Positions 1 through 9,770 of a DNA stretch of 64,000 nt are shown piece by piece. Source of the stretch: Erysipelatoclostridium sp. An173 (GTDB taxonomy: Bacteria; Bacillota_I; Bacilli_A; Erysipelotrichales; Coprobacillaceae); contig NZ_NFKR01000008.1 of assembly GCF_002160495.1 (NCBI RefSeq), positions 35,966-99,965 of the forward strand. The letters run 5' to 3'. The notes beneath the pieces were generated by a model, which saw nothing but the letters and a program-made list of their open reading frames with translations, did not search any database and was not told the DNA's origin. A program made the position numbers and the translations under genes. The first letter of the stretch is position 1. Every line of letters begins with the position of its first letter.

Positions 1-305
1 GATTTGCCGGAGCTGTATGTTTAGCTTTATATTTAGCTGCTGTTACTAACGGAGTACAAGCTGCCGGAACTGAATCTATTACAGGTACAATTGCTCAAGG
101 GTTAGGTTTCTTAGCTGCTGCTCTTGCTACTGGATTATCAGCATTAGGTGCAGGTATTGCCGTTGCTGCTGCTGCTCCAGCTGCTATTGGTGCATTCTCT
201 GAAAATGAAAAGAACTTTGGTAAATCATTAATCTTCGTAGCCTTAGGTGAAGGGGTTGCTATTTACGGGTTATTAATTTCAATCTTAATTATTAACAATC
301 TTTAA
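1..305 (+). CDS. ntpK: V-type ATPase subunit K (proteolipid), 5' truncated
   Basis: Incomplete at the window edge; the reading frame is open from base 3 to the TAA at 303-305 (about 100 residues). Three hydrophobic Ala/Gly/Leu-rich helices are visible. The last contains ALGEGVAIYG, whose Glu matches the ion-carrying glutamate of V-ATPase rotor subunits (E139 of Enterococcus hirae NtpK by motif alignment). It forms the membrane rotor ring that exchanges H+ or Na+. Subunit F follows within about 20 bases, so this is the same operon. The coupling ion cannot be decided from this fragment. Confidence 0.85.
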   Translation, partial: FAGAVCLALYLAAVTNGVQAAGTESITGTIAQGLGFLAAALATGLSALGAGIAVAAAAPAAIGAFSENEKNFGKSLIFVALGEGVAIYGLLISILIINNL

Positions 306-324
306 TTGAAAGAATGTGATCATT

Positions 325-633
325 ATGCGATTTTATTGTATAAGTGATAATGTCGATACTCAAGTTGGACTTAGATTAGTAGGAATTGAAGGCGAAGTAG
401 TCCATAAACGTCGTGAATTTTTGGAGTTATTGGAAACAAAATTAAAAGATGATTCGATTGGAATTATCTTAATTACTACTAAATTAATTGAATTAGCGCC
501 TGATATTATTTCAGAAATCAAGTTAAAACAACAAAAACCATTGCTAGTAGAGATACCAGATCGTCATGGTGATTCAATGATTGGAGAAACGATTGACAAA
601 TATGTATCTGAAGCAATCGGGGTTAAGTTATAG
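325..633 (+). CDS. ntpF: V-type ATPase subunit F
   Basis: About 102 residues, the usual size of the central-stalk F subunit, with the alternating beta/alpha hydrophobic pattern of the family (GIILITTKLIELAPD in the middle). Sits between K and E in the ATPase operon. ATG at 325 is preferred; an upstream in-frame GTG at 316 has no better ribosome binding site. Identification rests on size, pattern and position. Confidence 0.8.
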   Translation: MRFYCISDNVDTQVGLRLVGIEGEVVHKRREFLELLETKLKDDSIGIILITTKLIELAPDIISEIKLKQQKPLLVEIPDRHGDSMIGETIDKYVSEAIGVKL

Positions 634-645
634 AAGGGGAATGCT

Positions 646-1242
646 ATGGAAAAGAAAGAACAAGTATTTCTTTATATGAAAGAAGAAATTGAAAGGTTAG
701 CTAGCAAGGAAGAAGAAAAGATTTTAAATGAAGCTAAGGAATTAGAAGAAGAAATCTATAACCAGATTAAAGCTGAAGCTAAAAAAGATGCTGATGTTTT
801 ATTAGATAAAGAATTAGCTGAAATTTCTTCTAATGCTAGTGTTGAAGCTTCTTTATCTCAAGAAGAAAAAACTAAATTATTAGTTACTAAAAGAGATGAA
901 TATGTAGCTGATATTTTTAATCAAGCAAAAGAAAAACTAGTTGCTTTTGTAAACAGTGATGAATATCACGGATATTTAGTTGATCACATGAAATCTATTG
1001 GTACTACATATCAAATGGAAAATTCAACATTATATTTACGTCAAGAAGATGTAAAGTATCAAGCTGATTTAATTAGTGCTTATGGTATTGATTTAGATGT
1101 TAAAACAAGTGATCAAATTAAAATAGGTGGTTTTATTATTGAAAATAAAGCAAATAATGTCGTAATTGATGAATCATTAGACTTTGCTTTAGAGAATCAA
1201 AAAGACTGGTTCTATAAAACATCAGGATTAATGATTAAATAA
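646..1242 (+). CDS. ntpE: V-type ATPase subunit E
   Basis: 198 residues. A long charged N-terminal helix rich in Glu, Lys and Ala (about residues 1-70) forms the peripheral stalk in this family, followed by a globular C-terminal part. A clear AAGGGGAA ribosome binding site precedes the ATG. The gene is 12 bases after subunit F and 15 before subunit A. It would hold the A3B3 head still against the membrane sector. Confidence 0.85.
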   Translation: MEKKEQVFLYMKEEIERLASKEEEKILNEAKELEEEIYNQIKAEAKKDADVLLDKELAEISSNASVEASLSQEEKTKLLVTKRDEYVADIFNQAKEKLVAFVNSDEYHGYLVDHMKSIGTTYQMENSTLYLRQEDVKYQADLISAYGIDLDVKTSDQIKIGGFIIENKANNVVIDESLDFALENQKDWFYKTSGLMIK

Positions 1243-1257
1243 AACAGGGGGTTAAAT

Positions 1258-3009
1258 ATGAGCAATAATGTAATTTATTCAATTAATGGACCCGTTGTCA
1301 AAGTAAAAGATACTGTATCTTTTTCAATGTTAGAAATGGTGTATGTCGGTAATGATTCATTAATGGGTGAAGTAATTTCAATCTCTAAAGAATTTACTAC
1401 CATCCAGGTATATGAAACAACTACTGGTCTTAAACCTGGTGAACCAGTTGTCTCAACGGGATCACCTATCTGTGCAACGCTTGGCCCAGGTATCTTAAGA
1501 AATATTTTCGATGGAATCGAACGTCCTTTAAAAGCTCTTGAAGAACAAACAGGTGCTTTTATTCAAGCAGGAAGTAACGTTGATTCTTTAGATGTCAATA
1601 AAAAATGGGATGTAACAATGACAGTTAAAGTTGGTGACTATGTTAAAGGTGGCGATATTTATGCTACTTTACCAGAAACTGATTTAATTGTTCATAAATG
1701 TATGGTCAGTCCTTTAATTAGCGGAAAAGTAGTTGAAGTAGCTAATGATGGGCAATATACAGTTAATGACGTAGTGATGAAAATTGAAGATGATCAAGGA
1801 AAAATCATCGAATGTACATTATGTCAAAAATGGCCAATTAAACAAGCTCGTCCAACTGCTAAACGTTTACCAATTAGTATCCCATTAGTAACTGGACAAC
1901 GTGTTATTGATACATTGTTCCCAATTGCTAAAGGTGGAACTGCAGCGATTCCTGGTGGTTTCGGTACAGGTAAAACAATGACTCAACACCAAATTGCAAA
2001 ATGGTGTGATGCTGATATTATCGTTTATGTAGGTTGTGGAGAACGTGGTAACGAAATGACTCAAGTTCTTGAAGAATTCAGTGAATTGATTGACCCTAAA
2101 AGTGGTAAACCATTAACTGATAGAACTGTATTAATTGCCAACACTTCAAACATGCCAGTTGCTGCTCGTGAAGCTAGTATCTATACTGGAATTACTTTAG
2201 CAGAATATTATCGTGATATGGGATATCATGTTGCCATTATGGCAGATTCTACTTCTAGATGGGCTGAAGCACTTCGTGAAATTTCTGGTCGTCTTGAAGA
2301 AATGCCAGCTGAAGAAGGGTTCCCAGCATACTTACCATCTCGTTTATCTCAATTCTATGAACGAGCTGGATATATGGAAACTTTAAATGGTCAAGATGGT
2401 TCAGTATCAATTATTGGTGCCGTATCACCACAAGGTGCTGACTTTTCAGAACCAGTCACTCAAAATACAAAACGATTTGTACGTTGTTTCTGGGCTCTAG
2501 ATAAAGCATTAGCTTATGCTCGTCACTATTTTGCTATTAACTGGACTCAAAGCTATAGTGATTATGTTTATGATCTTGAAAAATGGTACAACAAAAACGT
2601 TAGTCCTAAATTTGTTAGTGATCGTCAAGAAATTTCATATATTTTAGCTGAAGAAGCTAAATTAAATGAAATCGTACAATTAATGGGACCTGATGTATTA
2701 CCAGAAGATCAAAAATTAATTATTGAAATTGCTAAAGTAGTAAGAGTTGGTTATTTACAACAAAATGCTTTCCATAAAGATGATACTTATGTACCAATGG
2801 AAAAACAATTAAAAATGATGGAAGTCATCTTATATCTAAATAAACGTTGTAAAGAAGCTGTAAATCAAGGGAAAGTAGTTCGTCGTATTGTTGATACTGG
2901 TATTTTTGATCAAGTAATCAAGATGAAATATGATGTTCCTAATGATAACATTGCTAAATTAGACACTTATTATCATGATATTGATGAAGCAATAAATTCT
3001 GTAGCGTAG
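1258..3009 (+). CDS. ntpA: V-type ATPase catalytic subunit A
   Basis: 583 residues, standard for the catalytic A subunit. Contains the Walker A loop GGFGTGKT near residue 234, preceded by the A-subunit-specific insertion, and the conserved stretch around [17 protein letters not shown]. Most A subunits I know have GPFGxGKT, so Gly for Pro at the second loop position is a small variation; the catalytic Lys is intact. Hydrolyses or makes ATP at the A/B interfaces. A strong AGGGGG site precedes the ATG and subunit B follows after 13 bases. Confidence 0.96.
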   Translation: MSNNVIYSINGPVVKVKDTVSFSMLEMVYVGNDSLMGEVISISKEFTTIQVYETTTGLKPGEPVVSTGSPICATLGPGILRNIFDGIERPLKALEEQTGAFIQAGSNVDSLDVNKKWDVTMTVKVGDYVKGGDIYATLPETDLIVHKCMVSPLISGKVVEVANDGQYTVNDVVMKIEDDQGKIIECTLCQKWPIKQARPTAKRLPISIPLVTGQRVIDTLFPIAKGGTAAIPGGFGTGKTMTQHQIAKWCDADIIVYVGCGERGNEMTQVLEEFSELIDPKSGKPLTDRTVLIANTSNMPVAAREASIYTGITLAEYYRDMGYHVAIMADSTSRWAEALREISGRLEEMPAEEGFPAYLPSRLSQFYERAGYMETLNGQDGSVSIIGAVSPQGADFSEPVTQNTKRFVRCFWALDKALAYARHYFAINWTQSYSDYVYDLEKWYNKNVSPKFVSDRQEISYILAEEAKLNEIVQLMGPDVLPEDQKLIIEIAKVVRVGYLQQNAFHKDDTYVPMEKQLKMMEVILYLNKRCKEAVNQGKVVRRIVDTGIFDQVIKMKYDVPNDNIAKLDTYYHDIDEAINSVA

Positions 3010-3022
3010 GAGGAAAATGATT

Positions 3023-4465
3023 ATGTCACTACAATATGTAGGTTTAAATGAAATCAATGGACCATTAGTCGTTTTAGACCACGTTAAAGGTGCTTCATAC
3101 GATGAAATGGTAGAAATACAAATAAATGATGGAACAACACGTTTAGGACGTGTTGTTCAAATCGAAGGTGAAAGAGTTGTAGTTCAGGTTTTTGAAGGAA
3201 CTAATGGCTTATCACTTGAAAACACTAAAACCAGATTACTTGGTAAACCAATGGAATTGCCAGTTTCTAAAGAAATCTTAGGAAGAATTTTTAGTGGTGC
3301 TGGTCGTCCAATTGACGGTTTAGGAGAAATTTATGCTGAAGAACAAATGGATATTAATGGGTTGCCATTAAATCCAGTTGCTCGTGTTTATCCACGAAAC
3401 TATATTAATACTGGAATTTCATCTATTGACTGTCTAGCAACATTAATTCGTGGACAAAAATTACCAATCTTCTCAGTATCTGGATTACCTCATGACCGTT
3501 TAGCGGTTCAAATCGTTAAACAAGCTAAAATCGCTGATGAATCTGGTGAAGGATTTGCAGTTGTCTTTGCAGCTATGGGGGTAACTAATGACGTTGCTGA
3601 ATATTTCAAACGTAGTTTTAAAGAAGCAGGCGTTATGGATCGAGTTGTAATGTTTTTAAACTTATCTAACGATCCAATCATTGAACGTACTTTAACACCA
3701 CGTTGTGCATTAACAGCTGCTGAATATTTAGCATTTAAACAAGATATGCACGTATTAGTAATTTATACTGACGTTACTTCATATTGTGAAGCCGTACGTG
3801 AATTCTCATCAAGTAAAGGTGAAATTCCAGCTCGTAAAGGATACCCAGGATATCTATATTCAGACTTAGCTTCATTATATGAAAGAGCTGGTATCATTCA
3901 AGGTGCTAAGGGTTCAGTAACTCAAATTCCAATTTTAACTATGCCTAATAACGATATTACTCATCCGGTTCCGGATTTAACTGGGTATATTACTGAAGGA
4001 CAAATTACATTAGATGTAGATTTAAACTCAGCAGGTATTTATCCACCAGTTGGTGTTTTACCATCACTTAGCCGTTTGATGAAAGATGGTATTGGTGAAG
4101 GGTATACAAGAGCAGATCATCAAGATATTGCTAACCAGTTATTTGCATGTTATGCCCATGTCCAGGATGTTCGTTCTTTAACATCAGTTATTGGTGAAGA
4201 TGAGTTATCAGATTTAGATAAGAAATATATTACTTTTGGTAATTTATTTGAAGAACATTTTATTAATCAAGGATTTAATACTAATCGTAGCATTGAAGAA
4301 ACTTTGGATCTTGGTTGGGACTTAGTTTCAGTATTACCAAGAGAAGCATTAGATCGTTTGGATAATGCTTTATTAGACCAATATTATAATCATGAAAAAG
4401 CAATGCAACGTTTTAATATCAAAGAAAAGAAAATTATTAAAGAATTACAAAGAGAAGGTGAATAA
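3023..4465 (+). CDS. ntpB: V-type ATPase regulatory subunit B
   Basis: About 480 residues, non-catalytic B subunit. Motifs include SGLPHD near residue 155 (degenerate nucleotide-binding loop of B subunits), FLNLSNDP, and a [18 protein letters not shown] stretch typical of the family. ATG at 3023 is preferred over the in-frame ATG at 3017 because AGGAGG (3008-3013) is 9 bases from the former and only 3 from the latter. Followed after 2 bases by subunit D. Confidence 0.95.
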   Translation: MSLQYVGLNEINGPLVVLDHVKGASYDEMVEIQINDGTTRLGRVVQIEGERVVVQVFEGTNGLSLENTKTRLLGKPMELPVSKEILGRIFSGAGRPIDGLGEIYAEEQMDINGLPLNPVARVYPRNYINTGISSIDCLATLIRGQKLPIFSVSGLPHDRLAVQIVKQAKIADESGEGFAVVFAAMGVTNDVAEYFKRSFKEAGVMDRVVMFLNLSNDPIIERTLTPRCALTAAEYLAFKQDMHVLVIYTDVTSYCEAVREFSSSKGEIPARKGYPGYLYSDLASLYERAGIIQGAKGSVTQIPILTMPNNDITHPVPDLTGYITEGQITLDVDLNSAGIYPPVGVLPSLSRLMKDGIGEGYTRADHQDIANQLFACYAHVQDVRSLTSVIGEDELSDLDKKYITFGNLFEEHFINQGFNTNRSIEETLDLGWDLVSVLPREALDRLDNALLDQYYNHEKAMQRFNIKEKKIIKELQREGE

Positions 4466-4467
4466 TC

Positions 4468-5076
4468 ATGGCTCTTAAAGTAGTTCCTACTAAAGGTAAT
4501 CTAATTGCGATGAAAAAATCATTGCAATTAGCTAACCTAGGATATAGCTTAATGGATCAAAAAAGAAATGTTTTGATCAAAGAAATGATGTCATTATTAG
4601 ATGATGTTAAAGTAATCCGTGAACAAATAACTTCTTCATATCAAGAAGCTTACGATGCTTTACAAGAAGCTAATATTTCAATGGGGTTAATTAGTGATAT
4701 TGTAAATAGTATTCCTGAAGATTATGGTATTTCAATTGCTTATCGTAGTGTTATGGGAGTTGAAATTCCTAAAATTTCTTATAATAAACAACCATTGAAA
4801 ATGACATATGATATTGAACGTTCTAATTCTAAAGTTGACTATGCTTATAATTGTTTTTACAAAGTAAAACAATTAACAGTATTATTAGCAGAGGTTGAAA
4901 ATAGTGTTTATCGTTTAGCTAATACAATTAGAAAAACTCAAAAAAGAGCTAATGCGTTAAAAAATATTTCAATTCCTCGTTTTGAATCAACAGTAAAAGT
5001 AATTACTGAGGCCTTAGAAGAAAAAGAACGTGAAGAATTTACTCGTCAAAAAGTAATTAAAGAAATGAAAAAATAG
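4468..5076 (+). CDS. ntpD: V-type ATPase subunit D
   Basis: 202 residues, the central rotor shaft. It starts VVPTKGNLIAMKKSLQLA, the typical opening of D subunits, and continues as long heptad-like helices expected to form an antiparallel coiled coil inside the A3B3 head. Starts 2 bases after B; its ribosome site (AAGGTGA) lies in the last codons of B, indicating coupled translation. Last gene of the operon, followed by a strong hairpin. No subunit C or G gene lies between K and D here. Confidence 0.93.
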   Translation: MALKVVPTKGNLIAMKKSLQLANLGYSLMDQKRNVLIKEMMSLLDDVKVIREQITSSYQEAYDALQEANISMGLISDIVNSIPEDYGISIAYRSVMGVEIPKISYNKQPLKMTYDIERSNSKVDYAYNCFYKVKQLTVLLAEVENSVYRLANTIRKTQKRANALKNISIPRFESTVKVITEALEEKEREEFTRQKVIKEMKK

Positions 5077-5104
5077 TCGTAGAATTTCTACGACTATTAT
5101 TTTT
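5072..5104. terminator. bidirectional terminator
   Basis: AATAGTCGTAGAA and TTCTACGACTATT are perfect complements, followed by a T-run on the plus strand and preceded by an A-run that serves the minus strand. Separates the convergent ATPase operon and the small P-loop gene, and overlaps the last codons of both. Confidence 0.9.
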
Positions 5105-5525
5105 GAATAAATTTTATATTTTCATTATCTAATGGGTATTCCAAATTTGCTGGTAATTTTGAACGGATATGAATTAACTTATTATCTTCGATCATTCCAT
5201 TCCAAGTAGCTACTACTATTATTTTTTCAGTTAGTTTTTTCAAAAAAGAAAGCATATCAATCTTAGAATCTTTAGCGTAAAGTACACGTTTATTATCAAT
5301 TAGTAAGACATCTTTGTCATAATTCTTTAAAAAATCATTCATTACAGTTTCAATATCATCACAGCTAGTACCAAAAATCTGATCTAGATTTAAAATTGGC
5401 ACACCTGTTTCATCACTGTATTCATGAATAACTTTAGATTTTCCACTACCAGGTTTACCGATGATTAAGATTAATTTACTTTCTCCGTTTTTAGCGGCTT
5501 CGATTTCTTTTTTTAATTGATCCAT
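5097..5525 (-). CDS. small orphan P-loop ATPase, BrxF-like
   Basis: 142 residues. Walker A GKPGSGKS at residues 23-30 and a hydrophobic strand ending in Asp (DVLLIDN, about residue 75) as Walker B. The compact single-domain layout and size resemble BrxF of type 3 BREX phage-defence systems, but no other BREX gene (brxC, pglX, pglZ, brxA, brxL) is present nearby. An AGGAGG site precedes the ATG. Convergent with the ATPase operon and apparently monocistronic. Substrate and role unknown; the BrxF link is inferred from size and motifs. Confidence 0.7.
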   Translation of the reverse strand: MDQLKKEIEAAKNGESKLILIIGKPGSGKSKVIHEYSDETGVPILNLDQIFGTSCDDIETVMNDFLKNYDKDVLLIDNKRVLYAKDSKIDMLSFLKKLTEKIIVVATWNGMIEDNKLIHIRSKLPANLEYPLDNENIKFIQK

Positions 5526-5713
5526 GGGTCCATTCCTCCTTTATTTATTTTTATCCCAAATCTATTAAATATGAATCATCTATTACTTTTATTTTAACAT
5601 TATTATTCTCTTTTTAATAGCAAAATCATAATTTTAATTGTTATTTCCTGGGAAATATGTATTTTAGTGTCGATTTCTTTAGAATTATTAAGAAATATAA
5701 ACTGTATCGTTTG

Positions 5714-5742
5714 TTGTGGTACAGTTAACTGAATGTTATAAT
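5714..5742 (+). promoter_or_regulatory. promoter of the propeller/ABC operon
   Basis: TTGTGG (5714-5719), 17-base spacer, TATAAT (5737-5742). The -10 box overlaps the left edge of a large palindrome, so a bound repressor would block initiation. Confidence 0.65.
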
Positions 5743-5777
5743 ATAACTGTATTAATTGAAATAATACAGTTATATTA
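5739..5777. promoter_or_regulatory. perfect 16-bp inverted repeat, likely operator
   Basis: Arms 5739-5754 and 5762-5777 are exact complements around a 7-base spacer. The arm core AACTGTATTA resembles half-sites of GntR/YtrA-type repressors, which often control ABC-2 operons. Further ACTGTA half-sites occur at 5701-5706 and 5720-5725 (inverted), and CAGTTAACTG (5722-5731) is a 10-bp palindrome. No regulator gene is adjacent. It could also act as an mRNA 5' hairpin. Confidence 0.65.
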
Positions 5778-5791
5778 GGAGGGAAAAGAAT

Positions 5792-8700
5792 GTGAAAAGG
5801 ATTGTTAAGATATGCTTAGTAACTTTAATTTTGTGTAATGTAAATTTTAAAGATATTAAAGCTATTACTTCAAATAGCAGTTTAGTTAGTTATAATGAAG
5901 GGAAAGTTATTAATGCAAAATGTTTGGGACAGGAAATAGTCTTGTCTGATGATTTACAGGGACTTATGGTATCTAGTGATGATAGTTTATTATTGGTTAA
6001 TAGTGATTTTAAGATTGATACAGAATTTCCTGTTAAAGATTTTATGGTTATTGATGATATTGATCAAGATGGTATCAGGGATGTATTTGTATATTTAGAC
6101 AGTGAAGATAATTATGATGATATAAAAATTATTAGTGCTAAATCTTCTAAAGTTGTTTATTCATCAAAACATACTTATGAGATGTTTGATGAAAAAGGTA
6201 ATAAATTAATCAAGAATAGTAAAACTCGTTCAATTAATTATAGTGATGGAATTATTTATTATATTTATGATTATCATTTAGTTGCTTTTGATCCGGTTAA
6301 ACAAGAAATTATTTTTGATTATGAAGATAAAGATAACTTATGGAAAATGGTAGTCTTAAAAGATCGGATAATTGCTGGTAATCAATTAGGACAGATTATT
6401 TGTTTAGATAAACATGGTGATTTACTTTATCGTAATTCCTTAGTAAATCCATATTCAATAAATATCGAGTATATAGGTAAGCAAGAGGTGAACTTAAATG
6501 TTTGGGATCTAATTGAAATAAATGGAAACATTTATGTCACTCTCGAAGATAGCAGTTTATGTCAAATAGATAAGCAAACCGGTAATATTATTAAAACAGT
6601 AGTATTAAATGAAAATATCGAAAGCGTTCTAAGTAAAAATCTTCAAGATAATTCTATGTATTCAAAGTTAGCGCCAACTGGTCTTAATGATTATGACTTT
6701 ATGGGCTATCAGATGCAAATGATTTCGCAGGATTTACTATTAGTAAGCAGTTATTTTGGAAATATGGCTCTTAACCAAAATGGAAGTGATCGTGAAAAAC
6801 CAGGTATTTATCTAGTGGACTTAAATGATATGAGTGTTAAAGCAAAATTTGCTTTAGAAAATTATAATTTACAATCAAGTAATCTAGTAACTGGTAAATA
6901 CCAGAATCAAGATGTCATTATAATTCCAGCGTCTTTAAATGATGGAAAATTAAAAGTGCTAATATATGATTTTAATGGTTCTCTTTTGGCTCAAAATGAA
7001 ATTCTGGTAGGTGAAACAGGACAAGAAAATAATAATATCCAGCTAAAGAAAGTTAGTACTGGTTATTTATTGCAAGTAAATGATAGTTTTTCCTGGCTTC
7101 TTGATCAACAGTTAAAAGTCACTGGTAATGTACTAGAAAGTAAGATTGCTAATAAAATTGTAGATCTTGATGATGGTACATTAGTTACGTATAAAAAAGA
7201 TGGAAAAATTACAGAAATTAGAAAGATAGCTTTGGATGAAAGTTCATTAATGAGTTTTTCTGTTAGTAGTGATTATTTAAATAACGGTTTTGAAGCTATT
7301 AATTATATTGCTAAGCAAAATCATATTTTAGCTTTAGTCAATGAAATTAATAATGTTAATCAAGTTATAGCTAGTCATATTATTGATATTGATTTAAATA
7401 GTGGCAAAATAAACGATAGCAAGGTTTTATTAGATAAAGGATATCTTGATGGTAAATATTATGAAAATTATTTAAAGGGTGCTAAAATCGATTATTTTAG
7501 TGATTTAAATAATGATGGCAGCCAGGAAATATTAGTAGATGATTATCTTATCGATGGTGTAACTAAAACTTTTAAAAGTTATTATCAGCCATCATTTGAA
7601 GGGATGACCATGGCTTTAGAAACAGGTGATATTAATAATGATGGCATAACTGATTTGATAAATTTAGGGGAAACAGAAATGCGACTCTATTATTCTAAAA
7701 AAGATGGCTATAATATCAGTTATGAAAAAACTAATATTTTTAAAACATATGATAAAAAACTACTAAATAATGCTTTTGGTAAAGTACTAGGAGACATTGA
7801 TGGTGATGGAATCAATGAGATTGTTATCAATGGTTACAATGATAATAAGTGCCAAAATTATCAAGTGATAAATTGTAAAGATTTAACAATGAAATTTGCT
7901 TTGATGGAACAAGGTGTTTTGGACTATGGGGAAACTTTTAGTCTTAGTGAAAATGATTTTAATCATGATGGTAAAAAAGATATTATCTTTAATCATGGTG
8001 ATTATCTTTTTGATGTAATCAGTGGTCAAGATGGTAGTGTTTTGTTTAGTTATACCAGCTTTGAAAGTAATTTGTATAGTAGTGATACACCAGTGCCATT
8101 AGATAATATTGTAGAGTTTAAGATAAATGATGATTCAAAAATTGTTGCTATTAATGATTTAGATGATGACGGGTTTAATGAATATGGTTATTTAACTTAT
8201 CTCGATAGTTATGAACATGATGATTATGGCACGTTTTTAGTTATAATCGATGGTAATAGTCTTAAAGAGCTAAAAAGAATTCGATTAAGTAAAGAAGATT
8301 ATACTGATAATGATTTAGTTGCGGTAAAGGGACAAAATTTAATAATCTACTTTGATGAAAATATACAACAAATATATGATTACCAGGATGAACAAGTAGT
8401 TGCTGGTGTGAAAAAGAAAATTAAGAGTGCTAAAGCATTAACAAATGGTCGGTTGTTATTAGAAACAGATGATGTAAGCTTATATAGTTTTGATTTTCAA
8501 TGTGATTTTAAAATGACGGGTTTAAATAATAATGAAGTTTCTAATGGTGATTTGACAGTTAAATATGAAAGTAATAAAAATGGTATTATGTCCGTATATG
8601 ATCAAGGTGAATTAGTAACGATGACTACTGAAAATACGATTAGTTTCAAAATGTTACCAGGTGATCATCAATTATTGTTTTCTTATGATGATGGTCATGG

Positions 8701-8869
8701 TAAAGTAACGCATTTACAAACTACAATAGTTGTTGAAAAAAGTGGAATGTCACGATATATGATCATGATATTAATGGTGGTTATTCTACTTGGCAGTGCT
8801 GGCTTAGTGATGGGTCCTAAGTATTATCTAATTAAAAAGGCAGGGATAAAAAATGGAAAAGATAATTGA
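5792..8869 (+). CDS. large extracytoplasmic beta-propeller protein with FG-GAP/VCBS calcium loops
   Basis: 1025 residues. N-terminal signal sequence (about 1-25, ending near IKA), a long beta-rich body, and a C-terminal membrane helix (about 985-1008) with a short basic tail inside. At least six D-x-D/N-x-D-G loops are visible (DIDQDGIRD, DLNNDGSQE, DINNDGITD, DIDGDGINE, DFNHDGKKD, DLDDDGFNE), the calcium-binding loops of FG-GAP/VCBS propeller repeats. GTG at 5792 is the start; the ATG two bases before it runs straight into TGA. AGGAGG is 9 bases upstream. It overlaps the ABC ATPase gene by 17 bases, so it is probably the external partner of that transporter. Ligand unknown. Confidence 0.85.
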   Translation: MKRIVKICLVTLILCNVNFKDIKAITSNSSLVSYNEGKVINAKCLGQEIVLSDDLQGLMVSSDDSLLLVNSDFKIDTEFPVKDFMVIDDIDQDGIRDVFVYLDSEDNYDDIKIISAKSSKVVYSSKHTYEMFDEKGNKLIKNSKTRSINYSDGIIYYIYDYHLVAFDPVKQEIIFDYEDKDNLWKMVVLKDRIIAGNQLGQIICLDKHGDLLYRNSLVNPYSINIEYIGKQEVNLNVWDLIEINGNIYVTLEDSSLCQIDKQTGNIIKTVVLNENIESVLSKNLQDNSMYSKLAPTGLNDYDFMGYQMQMISQDLLLVSSYFGNMALNQNGSDREKPGIYLVDLNDMSVKAKFALENYNLQSSNLVTGKYQNQDVIIIPASLNDGKLKVLIYDFNGSLLAQNEILVGETGQENNNIQLKKVSTGYLLQVNDSFSWLLDQQLKVTGNVLESKIANKIVDLDDGTLVTYKKDGKITEIRKIALDESSLMSFSVSSDYLNNGFEAINYIAKQNHILALVNEINNVNQVIASHIIDIDLNSGKINDSKVLLDKGYLDGKYYENYLKGAKIDYFSDLNNDGSQEILVDDYLIDGVTKTFKSYYQPSFEGMTMALETGDINNDGITDLINLGETEMRLYYSKKDGYNISYEKTNIFKTYDKKLLNNAFGKVLGDIDGDGINEIVINGYNDNKCQNYQVINCKDLTMKFALMEQGVLDYGETFSLSENDFNHDGKKDIIFNHGDYLFDVISGQDGSVLFSYTSFESNLYSSDTPVPLDNIVEFKINDDSKIVAINDLDDDGFNEYGYLTYLDSYEHDDYGTFLVIIDGNSLKELKRIRLSKEDYTDNDLVAVKGQNLIIYFDENIQQIYDYQDEQVVAGVKKKIKSAKALTNGRLLLETDDVSLYSFDFQCDFKMTGLNNNEVSNGDLTVKYESNKNGIMSVYDQGELVTMTTENTISFKMLPGDHQLLFSYDDGHGKVTHLQTTIVVEKSGMSRYMIMILMVVILLGSAGLVMGPKYYLIKKAGIKNGKDN

Positions 8870-9770
8870 AGCTAATCATATAAATAAAAAATTTGGGAAG
8901 TTCAAAGCTTTAAATGATATCAATCTAGCATTAGAAAAAGGCAAGATATATGGCATAATTGGACCAAATGGAGCTGGAAAATCAACAACCCTTTCAACGA
9001 TCATGGGCTTAGTGTTGCCAAGCAGTGGTCATGGTAGTATTAAAGGACATTATTTTGGTTCGGTTGAAGCTAAAGCGATTATTGGCTATGTTCCTGAGTT
9101 TCCTAGTTTTTATAGTGATATGAGCTGTTTAGAGTATCTGGTATACATGGGCCAGCTGGCTAATTTAAGTTATGATGAATCTTTGACAAGTTCTTTAAAA
9201 TGGATAAGAGAATTTGATCTACAAGAACATATGTTAAAAAAGGTAACTAAATTTTCAACTGGGATGAAAAAGAAAGTAGGTCTTATTCAAGCTTTATTGG
9301 CTAATCCGGAGATTTTATTATTAGATGAGCCAACCGCCAATCTTGATCCAACTAGCCGTTATGAAATTATTTTGACTTTAAAAAAATTAGTAAAACAAAA
9401 AGAAATGACAATATTGATTAGCTCACACGTATTAACAGAATTGGAAACAATTATTGATCATGTAATTATGATTAATAAAGGTAGTGTGATAATTAATCAG
9501 CCTTTAGATATTGTTTTGAATCAATTTAATTTAAAACATGTATTAGTTAGTTGTAGTAATAATGAGGCTTTGATTGCTTATTTAAAAGATAATGATTTTC
9601 ATTTTGCGCTAGAAGATAATGTTATAAGATTAATGGTTGAAGATAAGGTGGTTTGTAAAAAGAAAATTGTTAAATTTGTTTATGAAAATGATTATGATCT
9701 TAAATTGTTACAAGATGATCATATTTCTTTGGATAAGTTGTATCAGCGATTTATGGAGGGAAAAGAATGA
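8853..9770 (+). CDS. ABC transporter ATP-binding protein
   Basis: 305 residues. Walker A GPNGAGKST at 37-45, signature FSTGMKKK near 141, Walker B LLLDEPTANLD near 160, H-loop in ISSHVL near 190. Family: CcmA/NatA-type ATPases that pair with ABC-2 permeases. A roughly 80-residue C-terminal extension is typical of this subgroup. It overlaps both neighbours (17 and 4 bases), so translation of the three genes is probably coupled. Energises the membrane partner; the cargo is unknown, perhaps export or envelope maintenance. Confidence 0.93.
   Translation: MEKIIEANHINKKFGKFKALNDINLALEKGKIYGIIGPNGAGKSTTLSTIMGLVLPSSGHGSIKGHYFGSVEAKAIIGYVPEFPSFYSDMSCLEYLVYMGQLANLSYDESLTSSLKWIREFDLQEHMLKKVTKFSTGMKKKVGLIQALLANPEILLLDEPTANLDPTSRYEIILTLKKLVKQKEMTILISSHVLTELETIIDHVIMINKGSVIINQPLDIVLNQFNLKHVLVSCSNNEALIAYLKDNDFHFALEDNVIRLMVEDKVVCKKKIVKFVYENDYDLKLLQDDHISLDKLYQRFMEGKE

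Noticed and set aside
5097..5525. A BREX defence island
   Set aside because: Only one BrxF-like gene; neighbours are ATPase and ABC genes.
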